Source: Pseudoxanthomonas kaohsiungensis
GTDB taxonomy: Bacteria > Pseudomonadota > Gammaproteobacteria > Xanthomonadales > Xanthomonadaceae
DNA: 64,000 bases
Assembly (NCBI RefSeq): GCF_010211765.1
Contig: NZ_PDWO01000001.1
Coordinates: forward strand, 372,001-436,000
Reading direction: 5' to 3'
The translations under genes and the position numbers were made by a program. How positions within the stretch are numbered: the stretch's first letter is position 1; the number at the start of each line of letters is the position of its first letter. The notes under the pieces were generated by a model. That model was not told where the DNA came from. It worked only from the letters and a program-made list of their open reading frames with translations, and searched no databases. Below, in pieces: positions 25,412 to 34,301 of the stretch.

Positions 25412-26152
25412 ATGAACAGTCGCGTCGCGTTCGTCACCGGCGGCACCGGCGGCATCGGTACGGCCATCTGCAAGAAGCTGGCCGACATGGGCCACCGCGT
25501 GGCCACCAACTACCGCAACGAAGAGAAGGCCAAGGCCTGGCAGGCGCAGATGAAGGCCGACGGCTACGACATCGCCCTGGTCAAGGGGGACGTGACCTCG
25601 CCGGACGAAGCCCAGGCGATGGTCGCCGAAGTGGAAAAGACACTCGGCCCGGTGGAGATCCTGGTCAACAACGCCGGCATCACCCGCGATGGCACCTTCC
25701 ACAAGATGACGGCGCAGCAGTGGAACGACGTCATCAACACCAACCTCAATTCTGTGTTCAACGTCACCCGCCCGGTGATCGAGGGCATGCGCGAGCGCAA
25801 GTGGGGGCGGATCATCCAGATCAGCTCGATCAACGGCCTCAAGGGCCAGTACGGCCAGGCCAACTACGCCGCGGCCAAGGCCGGCATGCACGGCTTCACC
25901 ATTTCGCTGGCGCGCGAGAACGCCAAGCTGGGCATCACCGTCAATACGGTCTCGCCCGGCTACGTGGCCACCGACATGGTCATGGCCGTCCCGGAAGAGG
26001 TGCGCGCCAAGATCGCCGCCGACATCCCGACCGGGCGCCTGGGCAAGCCCGAGGAGATCGCCTATGCGGTCGGGTTCCTGGTCGACGACCAGGCCGCGTG
26101 GATCACCGGCTCCAACCTCGACATCAACGGCGGCCACCACATGGGCTGGTGA
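25412..26152 (+). CDS. phaB: Acetoacetyl-CoA reductase
   Basis: This short-chain dehydrogenase reduces acetoacetyl-CoA to (R)-3-hydroxybutyryl-CoA with NADPH, the step before polyhydroxybutyrate synthesis. The 246 residues carry the cofactor motif TGGTGGIG (9-16), NNAGITRDGTFHKM, the catalytic Ser in ISSINGLKGQYGQ, Tyr152 and Lys156 (YAAAK), and the family-specific ending INGGHHMGW. The ribosome-binding site GGGAGGGG is strong. PhaR lies 86 bp downstream. The synthase genes (phaC/phaE) are not in the window. Confidence 0.94.
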   Translation: MNSRVAFVTGGTGGIGTAICKKLADMGHRVATNYRNEEKAKAWQAQMKADGYDIALVKGDVTSPDEAQAMVAEVEKTLGPVEILVNNAGITRDGTFHKMTAQQWNDVINTNLNSVFNVTRPVIEGMRERKWGRIIQISSINGLKGQYGQANYAAAKAGMHGFTISLARENAKLGITVNTVSPGYVATDMVMAVPEEVRAKIAADIPTGRLGKPEEIAYAVGFLVDDQAAWITGSNLDINGGHHMGW

Positions 26153-26238
26153 GGGTCAAGCCGGACCTGCGGCAGTTGCATGCGCTGCTGCGGTGCGCCA
26201 TGCTCGGCCCCTCTTGAAGTCCAGTCCGCGAGCGCCCG

Positions 26239-26757
26239 ATGGCCGCCACCCGCATCATCAAGAAGTACCCGAACCGCCGGCTCTACGACACCGAGATTTC
26301 CAGCTACATCACCATCGAGGACGTGCGCCAGCTCATCCTCGACGGCGAATCGTTCGAGGTCCGCGACGCCAAGAGCGGCGAGGACCTGACCCGTTCAGTA
26401 CTGCTGCAGATCATCGCCGAGCAGGAGCAGGACGGCGAACCGATGCTGTCTACCCAGCTGCTGAGCCAGATCATCCGCTTCTATGGCGACTCGCTGCAGG
26501 GCTTCATGGGCAACTACCTCGAGCGCAGCATGACGCTGTTCCTCGAGCAGCAGCAGACCTTCCGCCAGCAGATGGGCAACCTGCTCGGGCAGACGCCGTG
26601 GACGGCGATGAACCAGCTCACCGAGCGCAACCTGGAACTGTGGCAGGAATTCCAGCGCGGCCTGGCGGGCAACCTGGGCCGGCCCACCGGCACCGGCGCC
26701 GGAACGCGCGGCGAACCGGAGCGCGGCAGCGGCACCAGCGGCAAGCCCCGGCGCTGA
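26239..26757 (+). CDS. phaR: Polyhydroxyalkanoate synthesis repressor PhaR
   Basis: PhaR binds DNA and PHA granules and controls phasin and PHA synthesis genes. The N-terminal DNA-binding domain is conserved (RIIKKYPNRRLYDTEISSYITI, residues 5-26), followed by the helical PHB-accumulation regulatory region (SQIIRFYGDSLQGFMGNYLERSM). The C-terminus is a Gly/Arg-rich disordered tail. At 172 residues it is of normal size. Its position next to phaB supports the call. Confidence 0.95.
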   Translation: MAATRIIKKYPNRRLYDTEISSYITIEDVRQLILDGESFEVRDAKSGEDLTRSVLLQIIAEQEQDGEPMLSTQLLSQIIRFYGDSLQGFMGNYLERSMTLFLEQQQTFRQQMGNLLGQTPWTAMNQLTERNLELWQEFQRGLAGNLGRPTGTGAGTRGEPERGSGTSGKPRR

Positions 26758-26825
26758 AGTCCGCCAGGCGCGGCCTGCCGCGCTTCCCTCGCGCGCCACG
26801 AGGGCCCGGATCGGACCCGGGCCGC

Positions 26826-26911
26826 GTAGAGCGGGGCTTGCCCCGCTGCCCTGCGGCTAAGCCAGGCGACCGGCGCCCGACGCCCGTGCAGCGGGGCAAG
26901 CCCCGCTCTAC
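26826..26911. repeat. Palindromic repeat pair (GTAGAGC family), inverted
   Basis: A 24-bp unit with core AGCGGGGCTTGCCCCGCT lies at 26826-26849 and its exact reverse complement at 26888-26911. The pair can form one large stem or two separate hairpins. It sits between the convergent phaR and M48 genes and probably serves as a terminator. Further copies occur at 41501-41559 and 52773-52920. Confidence 0.85.
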
Positions 26912-26939
26912 ATCCTTCCCTGCAGGGACCAGCCCCGCC

Positions 26940-27833
26940 TTACCGGCAGAACTTCTGGCGGTATTCCATGGCCTTGGGCATCAGCGACTGCAGCGTCTGG
27001 ATCCGCGTGCCCGGGTTCGGATGGGTCGAGGCGAACTCCGGTGGCGCCTCCCCGCCCGACGACTGGCTCATGCGCTCCCACAGGCCGATGGACTGCTGCG
27101 GGTCGTAGCACGCCGCCGCCGCCAGCATCAGGCCGACCTCGTCGGCCTGGGTCTCGTGGGTGCGCGCGTACGGCAGCAGGTAGCCGTAGCCCATCGCCGC
27201 CATCACCATCTGCTGCTGCTGCGGATCCATGCCGCTGGCCGCGCCTGCCATCTGCCCGATCTGCGCCAGCTTCTGCTGGCTCATCCGCTGCGCGCCGTGC
27301 CGCAACAGCGCGTGGGCGATCTCGTGCCCCATCACCACCGCCATCGCGTCCTCGGTCTGCGCCACCGGGATCAGCCCGGTGTAGACCGCCATCTTGCCGC
27401 CCGGCAGGCAGAACGCGTTGGCCTGGTCGGACGGGATCACGTTGACGTCCCATTCGAACTGGCGCCAGTGCTCCGGCGCGGCCATGCCGTGCTCGGCGGC
27501 CAGTTCGGCCGTAACCTCCGGCACCTTGGCGATCAGGCGTTGGGCGATCGCGGCAACCTGCTGCGTGGTCGGATCGCTCTTCGGCAGCGGCCGCTCCTGC
27601 GAGAGGATCTCCTGGTACGCCTGCAGGCCCATCGCCCGCTCCTCGTCCGGGCCGATCGAGCCGTCGATCAGCACGGTCTCGCCCGTGTAGGGATCCTCGG
27701 TGCGGTTGGTGAAGTAATAGCAGCCGCCGTAGACCAGGAAACCGAGCAGGATCAGCCAGCGCAGGCTGCCCAGGCCGACGCCACGGCGGCGCGGCGCCTG
27801 GCCTCCGGACTGGCCGAACGGATCGTTGCGCAT
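26940..27833 (-). CDS. M48 family metalloprotease, membrane-anchored (LoiP/BepA-like)
   Basis: This envelope zinc protease has 297 residues. A single membrane helix (about 24-40) follows a basic N-terminus, so the catalytic part faces the periplasm. The zinc motif HEIAH is at 170-174 (VVMGHEIAHALLRHG), and the third ligand is in YARTHETQADEVGLML. The substrate-side motif STHPNPGTRIQTL is typical of the LoiP/YcaL/BepA group. An AAGGAG ribosome-binding site precedes the ATG. It starts 16 bp after the SUMF1-type lipoprotein gene and is likely cotranscribed. Confidence 0.92.
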   Translation of the reverse strand: MRNDPFGQSGGQAPRRRGVGLGSLRWLILLGFLVYGGCYYFTNRTEDPYTGETVLIDGSIGPDEERAMGLQAYQEILSQERPLPKSDPTTQQVAAIAQRLIAKVPEVTAELAAEHGMAAPEHWRQFEWDVNVIPSDQANAFCLPGGKMAVYTGLIPVAQTEDAMAVVMGHEIAHALLRHGAQRMSQQKLAQIGQMAGAASGMDPQQQQMVMAAMGYGYLLPYARTHETQADEVGLMLAAAACYDPQQSIGLWERMSQSSGGEAPPEFASTHPNPGTRIQTLQSLMPKAMEYRQKFCR

Positions 27834-27849
27834 CGCTCCACTCCTTCTG

Positions 27850-29709
27850 TCAGATGCCGCGCACCAGGCGGAAGCCGATGCGCGCGTTGGTCATGTCCGA
27901 GTCCATCGAGGCCCGCCAGGCCGAGCGCGTCTGTTCCGGCGAACCGGACCAGACGCCGCCGCGGATCACCCGCGACCGGCAGCCGGGATTGAACCAGGCC
28001 GCACCATCGGCCGGCGCCCGCCGGTAGCTGGCGTGCCAGCAGTCGGCGACCCATTCGCTGACATTGCCGGCCAGGTCGTGAAGGCCCCATGCATTGGCCT
28101 GGAAGCGCCCGACCGGCGCCGGCCCCCAGTAGCCGTCACCGAAGCCGATGAAGGCGTTGTTCCAGGTCCGGCCGCTGGGTGAAACGTCGTTGCCGCCGGC
28201 GAAGTTGCCCGAGCCTGCCGGCGGCACGGCCGCGTCCCCCCAGGGGAAGCGGCCCTGGCTGCCGGCACGCAGTGCGTATTCGAACTCCGCCTCGCTGGGC
28301 AGGCGGTAGTGGCGGCCGGTCTGCTCCGACAGCCACGCCGCATAGGCCTCGGCGTCGCGCACGCTCACGTGCAGTACCGGATCGTCCGGGTCGGCCGGGC
28401 GGCCGTCGTAGCCTGATCGCCAGTCCGCGCCACTGCGCCGGGCGAAGTTGCCGCTGCGCTCGTCGTAGACGATCGAGTTGCCGCGGCGGGTGGCACGCGG
28501 CCGCGCGCCCGCCTGGGCGACGAAGCGACCGAACTCGGCCACGGTCACCTCGGTCAGCGACATCGAGAAGCCGCGGTCGAAGCGCACGTAATGCGCCGGC
28601 CGCTCGGCGTCGCTGGCGCCGGGCTCGGTGTCCAGCGCGCCCATCCGGAACGCACCGTGCGGCACCACCACCATCTGCGGCCCGCGGCTGCCGTCGCGCA
28701 AGGCGTCGGTGAAGACCTGGCCTGGGCGGAAGGCGCCGTAATGCGTGGCCAGGTCGATCCGCTGGCGAAGCTGCGCGGCGACCGGATCACCGTGTGCGGC
28801 GATCTGCAGGATCTCGGCCAGGCGCGCACGCGCGTCGCGCAGGCCGTCGCCGCGGACCAGGTCATGCAGCGCGGCGTCGCGCAGCGCCAGGATGCGCGCA
28901 TTGCGCGCGGCCTCGAGCCGGGCACGGGCATCGGCCACCGCGCCGGCCTCGTCCTCGCGCACCGCCTGTGCGTGGCCGAGCCAGCGCTCGGCGCCGCCGA
29001 AGTCCAGGCTTGCCGTGGCCTGCTCGGCCCGGCCGATCGCCGCGCTCTCGACCGCGGCCCGTCCCTGCAGCGCCCGCGGATCGTTCGGCCGCAGCGCCAG
29101 CGCGTCGCGGAAATAGGCCAGCGCGCCGTTGCCCTGTTCGCCCAGGCGGCCGGCGCGCAGGTCTTCGTCGCCGGCGCGAACGAGCGCCGACAGGCGCCGG
29201 GCGGCATCGACGTCGCGTTGCAGTTGCTGCACCTGCGGATCCTCCGGTGCCAGCACGCGTGCCACCGCGGCCAGTTGTTCGCTGCGGGCCAGCGCCTGGG
29301 GATCGGTCGCCGACCCGGCCAGGGCATCACCGGCCTCGGCCAGCACCCGCGCGCGCGCGCGCTCCAGGCCACGGCGCGCCGCCCGGTCGTCCGCATCGGC
29401 CTGCAGCAGCGCCAGGTAGATCGGCACTGCCGCATCGGCGTCCTCGAACAGGCGCCCGTCCTCGAGCGCCTGCGCCGCCTGGTCGCGCCAGAGACGACGG
29501 TCGCGTTCGCCGAGGGCGACCGCCGGCGGCCTCCAGACCCCGACCACCGCAAGGCTTTCGTCACCACTGACCGTGACGCTCGGGCGCTCCACGCCCGCCT
29601 CCGCCGCCTGCTCGGCGGGCAGCGGAGCGGCTGCCTGGGGCGCGCGACTGCAGGCGCAGGCCGCCAGCAGCAGGCCCGTCCACAACAGCAGCTGCCCACT
29701 CGCGCGCAA
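27850..29709 (-). CDS. SUMF1/formylglycine-generating-enzyme-like domain lipoprotein
   Basis: The protein has 619 residues when started at a TTG (29709) that has a near-perfect AGGGAGGGGC ribosome-binding site; the start at 29769 lacks one. A lipobox (LAAC) is at about residue 18. Residues ~30-360 are Ala/Arg-rich and helical, probably TPR-like. The last ~260 residues are a SUMF1/FGE fold: MVVVPHGAFRMG, LTEVTVAEFGRFV, YRLPSEAEFEYALRAG, WGLHDLAGNVSEWV and RGGVWSGSPEQTRSAWRAS. The copper-binding active-site Cys pair of true FGE is not seen in the RGGVW segment, so it is more like PvdO-type or structural members. Its client is unknown. Confidence 0.85.
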   Translation of the reverse strand: MRASGQLLLWTGLLLAACACSRAPQAAAPLPAEQAAEAGVERPSVTVSGDESLAVVGVWRPPAVALGERDRRLWRDQAAQALEDGRLFEDADAAVPIYLALLQADADDRAARRGLERARARVLAEAGDALAGSATDPQALARSEQLAAVARVLAPEDPQVQQLQRDVDAARRLSALVRAGDEDLRAGRLGEQGNGALAYFRDALALRPNDPRALQGRAAVESAAIGRAEQATASLDFGGAERWLGHAQAVREDEAGAVADARARLEAARNARILALRDAALHDLVRGDGLRDARARLAEILQIAAHGDPVAAQLRQRIDLATHYGAFRPGQVFTDALRDGSRGPQMVVVPHGAFRMGALDTEPGASDAERPAHYVRFDRGFSMSLTEVTVAEFGRFVAQAGARPRATRRGNSIVYDERSGNFARRSGADWRSGYDGRPADPDDPVLHVSVRDAEAYAAWLSEQTGRHYRLPSEAEFEYALRAGSQGRFPWGDAAVPPAGSGNFAGGNDVSPSGRTWNNAFIGFGDGYWGPAPVGRFQANAWGLHDLAGNVSEWVADCWHASYRRAPADGAAWFNPGCRSRVIRGGVWSGSPEQTRSAWRASMDSDMTNARIGFRLVRGI

Positions 29710-29799
29710 GGCCCCTCCCTTCCGTTCCGGCCGCCGACGGCGGTTTGACGTTAGGCTATCGCAGCCCACGCAGGCAAACGAACGCCAACCGGAACCGAC

Positions 29800-30894
29800 G
29801 TGTCAGAACCCCTCTGGATCGACCAGCCCGCCGAGCTCCTGCGCCGGCTGGAAAGCGCCCCGCCCCGCATCGGGCTGGATACCGAATTCATCCGCGAACG
29901 CACCTACTGGCCGCGACTGGCGCTGGTCCAGATGGCGGTGGGAGCGGAAATCCTGCTGGTCGATCCGCTGGTGCCGGACATGCCCGCCGCCATCGCCGCC
30001 TGGCTCGATGCGCCCGGCGTGCTCAAGGTCATGCACAGTGCCAGCGAGGACCTCATCGCGTTCAAGTGCGCCTGCGACACCCTGCCACGGCCGATGTACG
30101 ACACCCAGGTCGCCGCCGCGCTGGCCGGCATCGGCAGCGGGCTCGGCTACCAGAAGCTGGTCGGCCAGGTGGCCGGCATCACGCTGCCCAAGGGCGAAAC
30201 CCGCTCGGACTGGTTGCGCCGCCCGCTCAGCGCGGCCCAGCTGGAGTACGCTGCCGACGACGTGCGCCACCTCGACGCGCTGTACGCGGCCACCATCGAG
30301 CGCCTGGACGCGCTCGGCCGCAGCCGATGGCTGGCCGAAGACATGGAGCGCACCTTGGCCAACGCGGCGCGCGAGGAAGGCGAAGCCTGGCCGCACCTGT
30401 CGCTGCGCGCCGCGCAGTTCCTGGACGGGGACGGGCAGCGGCGCCTGCTGCGGCTGCTGCGCTGGCGCGACCGCTACGCGCGCGAGCAGGACCACCCGCG
30501 CAGCTGGGTGCTCGACAACGAACTGGCGGTCCTGCTGGCGCGCGACCCGCCCGCCGACGGCGACGCCCTGAAGCGCCAGCTGGACGCCACCCCGAAATCG
30601 CCCCGACGCCTGGCCGACGCGATCTGGCAGGCGCTGGTCACCCCGCTGCCCGACGAGGCGGCGATGCCGGCGCCGGCGCCGGAGGCGGACCGCAACGCGA
30701 TCAAGCGCCTGCAGGATGCCGTCGCCCGCCGCAGTGCGGAGCTGGGCCTGCCCGATGGCGTGCTCGCCTCCCGCCGCTACCTGGAGGCGCTGCTGGAAGG
30801 CGGACAGTGGCCACCGGCGCTGCAGGGCTGGCGGCGCCACGAGCTGGAACCCGCACTGGCCCCCCTGTTGGCACCCAAGGCCGGTGCAGGCTAG
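29800..30894 (+). CDS. rnd: Ribonuclease D
   Basis: RNase D is a 3'-5' exoribonuclease that trims tRNA precursors and other structured RNAs. The 364 residues begin at a GTG (29800). The DEDD active site is visible: [10 protein letters not shown] (Asp, Glu), [12 protein letters not shown] (Asp) and [11 protein letters not shown] (Tyr/Asp). A helicase/RNase D C-terminal (HRDC) region (around [20 protein letters not shown]) and a second HRDC-like repeat follow. Its stop codon is inside the promoter of the downstream tRNA-Ala gene, 35 bp away. Confidence 0.95.
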   Translation: MSEPLWIDQPAELLRRLESAPPRIGLDTEFIRERTYWPRLALVQMAVGAEILLVDPLVPDMPAAIAAWLDAPGVLKVMHSASEDLIAFKCACDTLPRPMYDTQVAAALAGIGSGLGYQKLVGQVAGITLPKGETRSDWLRRPLSAAQLEYAADDVRHLDALYAATIERLDALGRSRWLAEDMERTLANAAREEGEAWPHLSLRAAQFLDGDGQRRLLRLLRWRDRYAREQDHPRSWVLDNELAVLLARDPPADGDALKRQLDATPKSPRRLADAIWQALVTPLPDEAAMPAPAPEADRNAIKRLQDAVARRSAELGLPDGVLASRRYLEALLEGGQWPPALQGWRRHELEPALAPLLAPKAGAG

Positions 30895-30897
30895 AAT
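30868..30897 (+). promoter_or_regulatory. Promoter of tRNA-Ala, overlapping the end of rnd
   Basis: TTGGCA (30868-30873) and TAGAAT (30892-30897) are 18 nt apart. The TAG of the -10 box is also the rnd stop codon. The expected start point is about 26 bp before the tRNA. Confidence 0.65.
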
Positions 30898-30929
30898 TCC
30901 CGCCTCGCACAGGTGTCCTGTCGCACCGT

Positions 30930-31005
<76 letters not shown>

Positions 31006-31012
31006 TATTTCC

Positions 31013-31038
31013 AAAGCCCCGCTCCGGCGGGGCTTTTT
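31013..31038 (+). terminator. Rho-independent terminator after tRNA-Ala
   Basis: AAAGCCCCGC / GCGGGGCTTT is a perfect 10-bp stem with a TCCG loop, followed by further T residues, 7 bp after the tRNA. Confidence 0.85.
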
Positions 31039-31105
31039 CATTCCTGCCCGCAATGGACCGCTGCCGCACGCCGGCTGGCTAAGATCGGGGTCCCCTTCCG
31101 CGAAC

Positions 31106-32359
31106 ATGCAGATGCGACCGCACGCCTTCCTCCTGCTCCTGGCCGCCTCCGGCATCCTGCCGGCCGCGGCCGCGCCCGCCACGGTCGCGCGCCTGGCGGC
31201 GCTGCCCGATGGCGCCACGCCCACGCCTGCGGTACACAGCGGCCGCACCGTCGCCAGGGAAGGCGGCATGCTGGCCTACCAGTGGCCCGGGTTGTACTTC
31301 GAAACCCGCTTCGAAGGCCGGCGGCTCGATTTCGCCACCGGCCCGGGCGAGGTGATCCTGCACCTACGGGTCGATGGCGCGCCGGTGGCGACGCTGGAAC
31401 GCCCGGAGCCGGGCGCTTACCGCATCGACGGACTCGACGATGGGCCGCACGAAGTGCGGATCGAGGTGGCGACCGAAAGCCAGGCCGGGCCCAACCGCTT
31501 CGACGGCTTCTTCCTGCCGCCCGGCAGCCGCGCCCTGCCGGTGCCGGCGCGCGCGCGCCGGATCGAATTCATCGGCGACTCGCACACCGTGGGCTACGGC
31601 AACCTGTCGACCCAGCGCGAATGCAGCGAGGCACAGGTATGGGCCAGCACCGACAACACCCGCGCCTTCGGTCCCCGGGTCGCACGGCACTACGACGCCG
31701 ACTACCGGGTGAACGCGATCTCCGGCCGCGGCGTCGTGCGCAACTACGGCGGCGGGCCCGGCGACACCCTGCCGCAGGCCTGGCCGTGGCGGCTGTTGGA
31801 CCATGGCACGGCCGACACCGGCGGCGACGGATGGCAGCCGCAGGTGGTGGTCATCGCCCTGGGCACCAACGATTTCTCCACGCCGTTGCGGCCCGGCGAG
31901 CGCTGGCCGGACCGGCCCGCGCTGCACGCCGACTACCAGCGCGCCTATGTCGCCTTCGTGCGTTCCCTGCGCTCGCGCTACCCCGGCGCGCACTTCGTGC
32001 TGTGGGCCACCGACCGGGCCGAAGGCGAGATCCGCGAACAGGTCGAGCGCGTGGTCGCCCGCCTGCACGAGGGCGGAGAGCGGGCGGTCAGCTTCCTGCC
32101 GGTGGCCGGCCTGGACATGGGCGGCTGCCACTGGCATCCCTCGCTGGCCGACCACGCGCGCATCGCCGATGCGCTGGTCCGGCACCTGGACGCGCTTGCG
32201 GTCGGCTGGCCGCGGTCGCCGCACCCCACCGCTCAGGACGACGGCAGCGTCCAGCGTGACGCATCGCCCCACGGCCGCCGCTGGCGGAACAGCACCAGGT
32301 ACACACCGGCCGTCCACGCCAGTCCCGCCGCCCAGCCGGCGAGCACGTCGGACGGGTAA
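31106..32359 (+). CDS. Exported SGNH hydrolase, carbohydrate esterase family 2-like
   Basis: This is a predicted polysaccharide deacetylase-type esterase of 417 residues. A signal peptide (about 1-22) is followed by a beta-sandwich (LAYQWPGLYFETRFEGRRLDF) and then the SGNH domain: the nucleophile in IEFIGDSHTVGYGN, GTNDFS, and a C-terminal CHWHPSLADH bearing the His. This two-domain order matches CE2 acetylxylan esterases. The last ~42 residues run antisense through the end of the convergent PAP2 gene (127 bp overlap) and look unconserved. Confidence 0.85.
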   Translation: MQMRPHAFLLLLAASGILPAAAAPATVARLAALPDGATPTPAVHSGRTVAREGGMLAYQWPGLYFETRFEGRRLDFATGPGEVILHLRVDGAPVATLERPEPGAYRIDGLDDGPHEVRIEVATESQAGPNRFDGFFLPPGSRALPVPARARRIEFIGDSHTVGYGNLSTQRECSEAQVWASTDNTRAFGPRVARHYDADYRVNAISGRGVVRNYGGGPGDTLPQAWPWRLLDHGTADTGGDGWQPQVVVIALGTNDFSTPLRPGERWPDRPALHADYQRAYVAFVRSLRSRYPGAHFVLWATDRAEGEIREQVERVVARLHEGGERAVSFLPVAGLDMGGCHWHPSLADHARIADALVRHLDALAVGWPRSPHPTAQDDGSVQRDASPHGRRWRNSTRYTPAVHASPAAQPASTSDG

Positions 32360-32946
32360 TGCACGCCCAGGTACAGCCGGGACAGGCCGACCAGGCCGGT
32401 GAACGCCAGCGCCAGGACCAGCACCGGCCAGCGCCAGCGCGTGCCCCAGGCCAGCAGGACGACGACCGCGGCCAGGGTCATCGAGCCCATCGCATGGCCG
32501 CTGGGGAAGCTGAAGCTGCTCTCCGGCGCGATGGATTCCCACAGCGATGGCCGGTCGCGGCGGAAGAACGCCTTGGTCCCCAGGTTGAGCAGGCCGGATC
32601 CGGCCAGGGCGACGATCGCGAAGCTGGCCTCGCGCCAGCGCCGCGCCACCAGCAGCGCCAGGCACAGCGCGATGTCGGCGGGGATCACGCCCCAGGCATA
32701 GCCGACGCGGCTGACAAAGACGAAGAACGCATCCAGCCGGGGGCCGGCCCGTTGCTGGAGCCACAGCAGCAGCGCATCGTCGAGGACCATCGCCTCCAGC
32801 TCGTGGACCTCGTCGGCCAGTTCGGCGAACACCCACAGCGGCAACAGCAGGCCGACGAACAGCAGCCCCAGCAGGGCCAGGTTGCCGCGCAGCACCGCCG
32901 CCAGCGACGACAGGCGCGAGAGCGGCTCAGCCGGCTTTCCGGGCAT
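32233..32946 (-). CDS. PAP2 family membrane phosphatase
   Basis: This is a lipid phosphatase of the phosphatidic acid phosphatase 2 superfamily, 237 residues, with about six membrane helices. All three signature motifs are present: [22 protein letters not shown] and [17 protein letters not shown]. Likely substrates are phosphatidate, undecaprenyl pyrophosphate or phosphatidylglycerophosphate. The start overlaps the last 20 bp of ispG, so the two are probably cotranscribed. Its 3' end overlaps the convergent CE2-like gene. Confidence 0.93.
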   Translation of the reverse strand: MPGKPAEPLSRLSSLAAVLRGNLALLGLLFVGLLLPLWVFAELADEVHELEAMVLDDALLLWLQQRAGPRLDAFFVFVSRVGYAWGVIPADIALCLALLVARRWREASFAIVALAGSGLLNLGTKAFFRRDRPSLWESIAPESSFSFPSGHAMGSMTLAAVVVLLAWGTRWRWPVLVLALAFTGLVGLSRLYLGVHYPSDVLAGWAAGLAWTAGVYLVLFRQRRPWGDASRWTLPSS

Positions 32947-34195
32947 ACCGGCTTTCGACGTACTCGTCGATCAGGGCCACGAATTCGGTGGCGATGTTCT
33001 CGCCCTTGAGCGTGACCTTCTTTTCGCCGTCGATGAACACCGGCGCCGACGGCGCCTCGCCGGTGCCCGGCAGGGAGATGCCGATGTCGGCGTGGCGCGA
33101 CTCGCCCGGGCCGTTGACCACGCAGCCCATCACCGCCAGCGACAGGTTCTCCGCGCCGGGGTGCGAGATGCGCCATTCCGGCATCTTCGCCCGCACGTGT
33201 TCCTGCACCGTCTTGGCCAGTTCCTGGAAGAACGTGCTGGTGGTACGGCCACAGCCCGGGCAGGCGGTGACCATCGGCGTGAACGCGCGCTGCCCGGTGG
33301 TCTGCAGCAGTTCCTGCGCCACCACCACCTCGGCGGTGCGCGACTGGCCGGGCTCGGGCGTGAGCGAGATGCGGATGGTGTCGCCGATGCCCTCCTGCAG
33401 CAGCACCGACAGCGCCGCCGCCGAGGCGACGATGCCCTTGCTGCCGATGCCGGCCTCGGTCAGGCCCAGGTGCAGCGCAAAGTCGCTGCGCGCGGCCAGG
33501 TCGCGGTAGACCGCGATCAGTTCCTGCACGCCGCTGACCTTGCAGCTGAGCACGATGCGCTCGGCCGGCAGGCCCAGTTCCACGGCGCGGTCGGCCGACT
33601 CCAGCGCCGACAGGATCAGCGCTTCGCGCAGCACGCGGCCGGCATCCCACGGTTCGGCGCGGGCATGGTTCTCGTCCATCAGCCGCGCCGCCAGGGCCTG
33701 GTCCAGCGAGCCCCAGTTGGCGCCGATCCGGACCGGCTTGCCGTACTCGATCGCCTTCTCGATGATCGAGGCGAACTGGGTGTCCTTCTTCTTGCCGAAG
33801 CCGACGTTGCCGGGATTGATCCGGTACTTGGCCAGCGCCTCGGCACACGCCGGCTCGCCGGCCAGCAGCTGGTGGCCGTTGTAGTGGAAGTCGCCGATCA
33901 AGGGCACGTCCACGCCCATCATCAGCAGCTTCTCGCGGATGCGCGGGATCGCGGCGGCCGCCTCGGGCGTGTTCACCGTCAGCCGCACCATCTCCGAACC
34001 GGCCCGCCACAGCTCGGCGACCTGCCTGACCGACCCGGTCACGTCGGCCGTGTCGGTATTGGTCATCGACTGGACCACCACCGGCGCGCCGCCGCCGACG
34101 GCGACGCCGCCGATCATGACCTGGCGGGTGGGACGGCGCGGCCAGGGCGCGGCCGAGGCGGGAGGCGTGGGTCGGGTGATGGCGTCGTGCTGCAT
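32927..34195 (-). CDS. ispG: 4-hydroxy-3-methylbut-2-enyl diphosphate synthase (flavodoxin)
   Basis: IspG (GcpE) catalyses the penultimate step of the MEP isoprenoid pathway with a [4Fe-4S] cluster. The 422 residues fit the bacterial enzyme. Cluster ligands are Cys312, Cys315 ([12 protein letters not shown]) and Cys358 ([15 protein letters not shown]), with Glu365. The N-terminal barrel motif [12 protein letters not shown] is also present. On the minus strand a -10-like TAGAAT ends 6 bp before the ATG, so the transcript may be leaderless. Confidence 0.97.
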   Translation of the reverse strand: MQHDAITRPTPPASAAPWPRRPTRQVMIGGVAVGGGAPVVVQSMTNTDTADVTGSVRQVAELWRAGSEMVRLTVNTPEAAAAIPRIREKLLMMGVDVPLIGDFHYNGHQLLAGEPACAEALAKYRINPGNVGFGKKKDTQFASIIEKAIEYGKPVRIGANWGSLDQALAARLMDENHARAEPWDAGRVLREALILSALESADRAVELGLPAERIVLSCKVSGVQELIAVYRDLAARSDFALHLGLTEAGIGSKGIVASAAALSVLLQEGIGDTIRISLTPEPGQSRTAEVVVAQELLQTTGQRAFTPMVTACPGCGRTTSTFFQELAKTVQEHVRAKMPEWRISHPGAENLSLAVMGCVVNGPGESRHADIGISLPGTGEAPSAPVFIDGEKKVTLKGENIATEFVALIDEYVESRYARKAG

Positions 34196-34301
34196 GCACG
34201 CATTCTAGACGGGCCGCGGCAACGACGCCCCAACCGTGTGCGCGCCGGCGGCCGGCCGCCCCCGCACGCGCGGACGCCGCGGCGGGCCGGCGCCCGCCGG
34301 C

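Noticed and set aside
27850-29709. True formylglycine-generating enzyme acting on a sulfatase
   Set aside because: The catalytic Cys pair is not seen in the C-terminal motif and no sulfatase gene is in the window.
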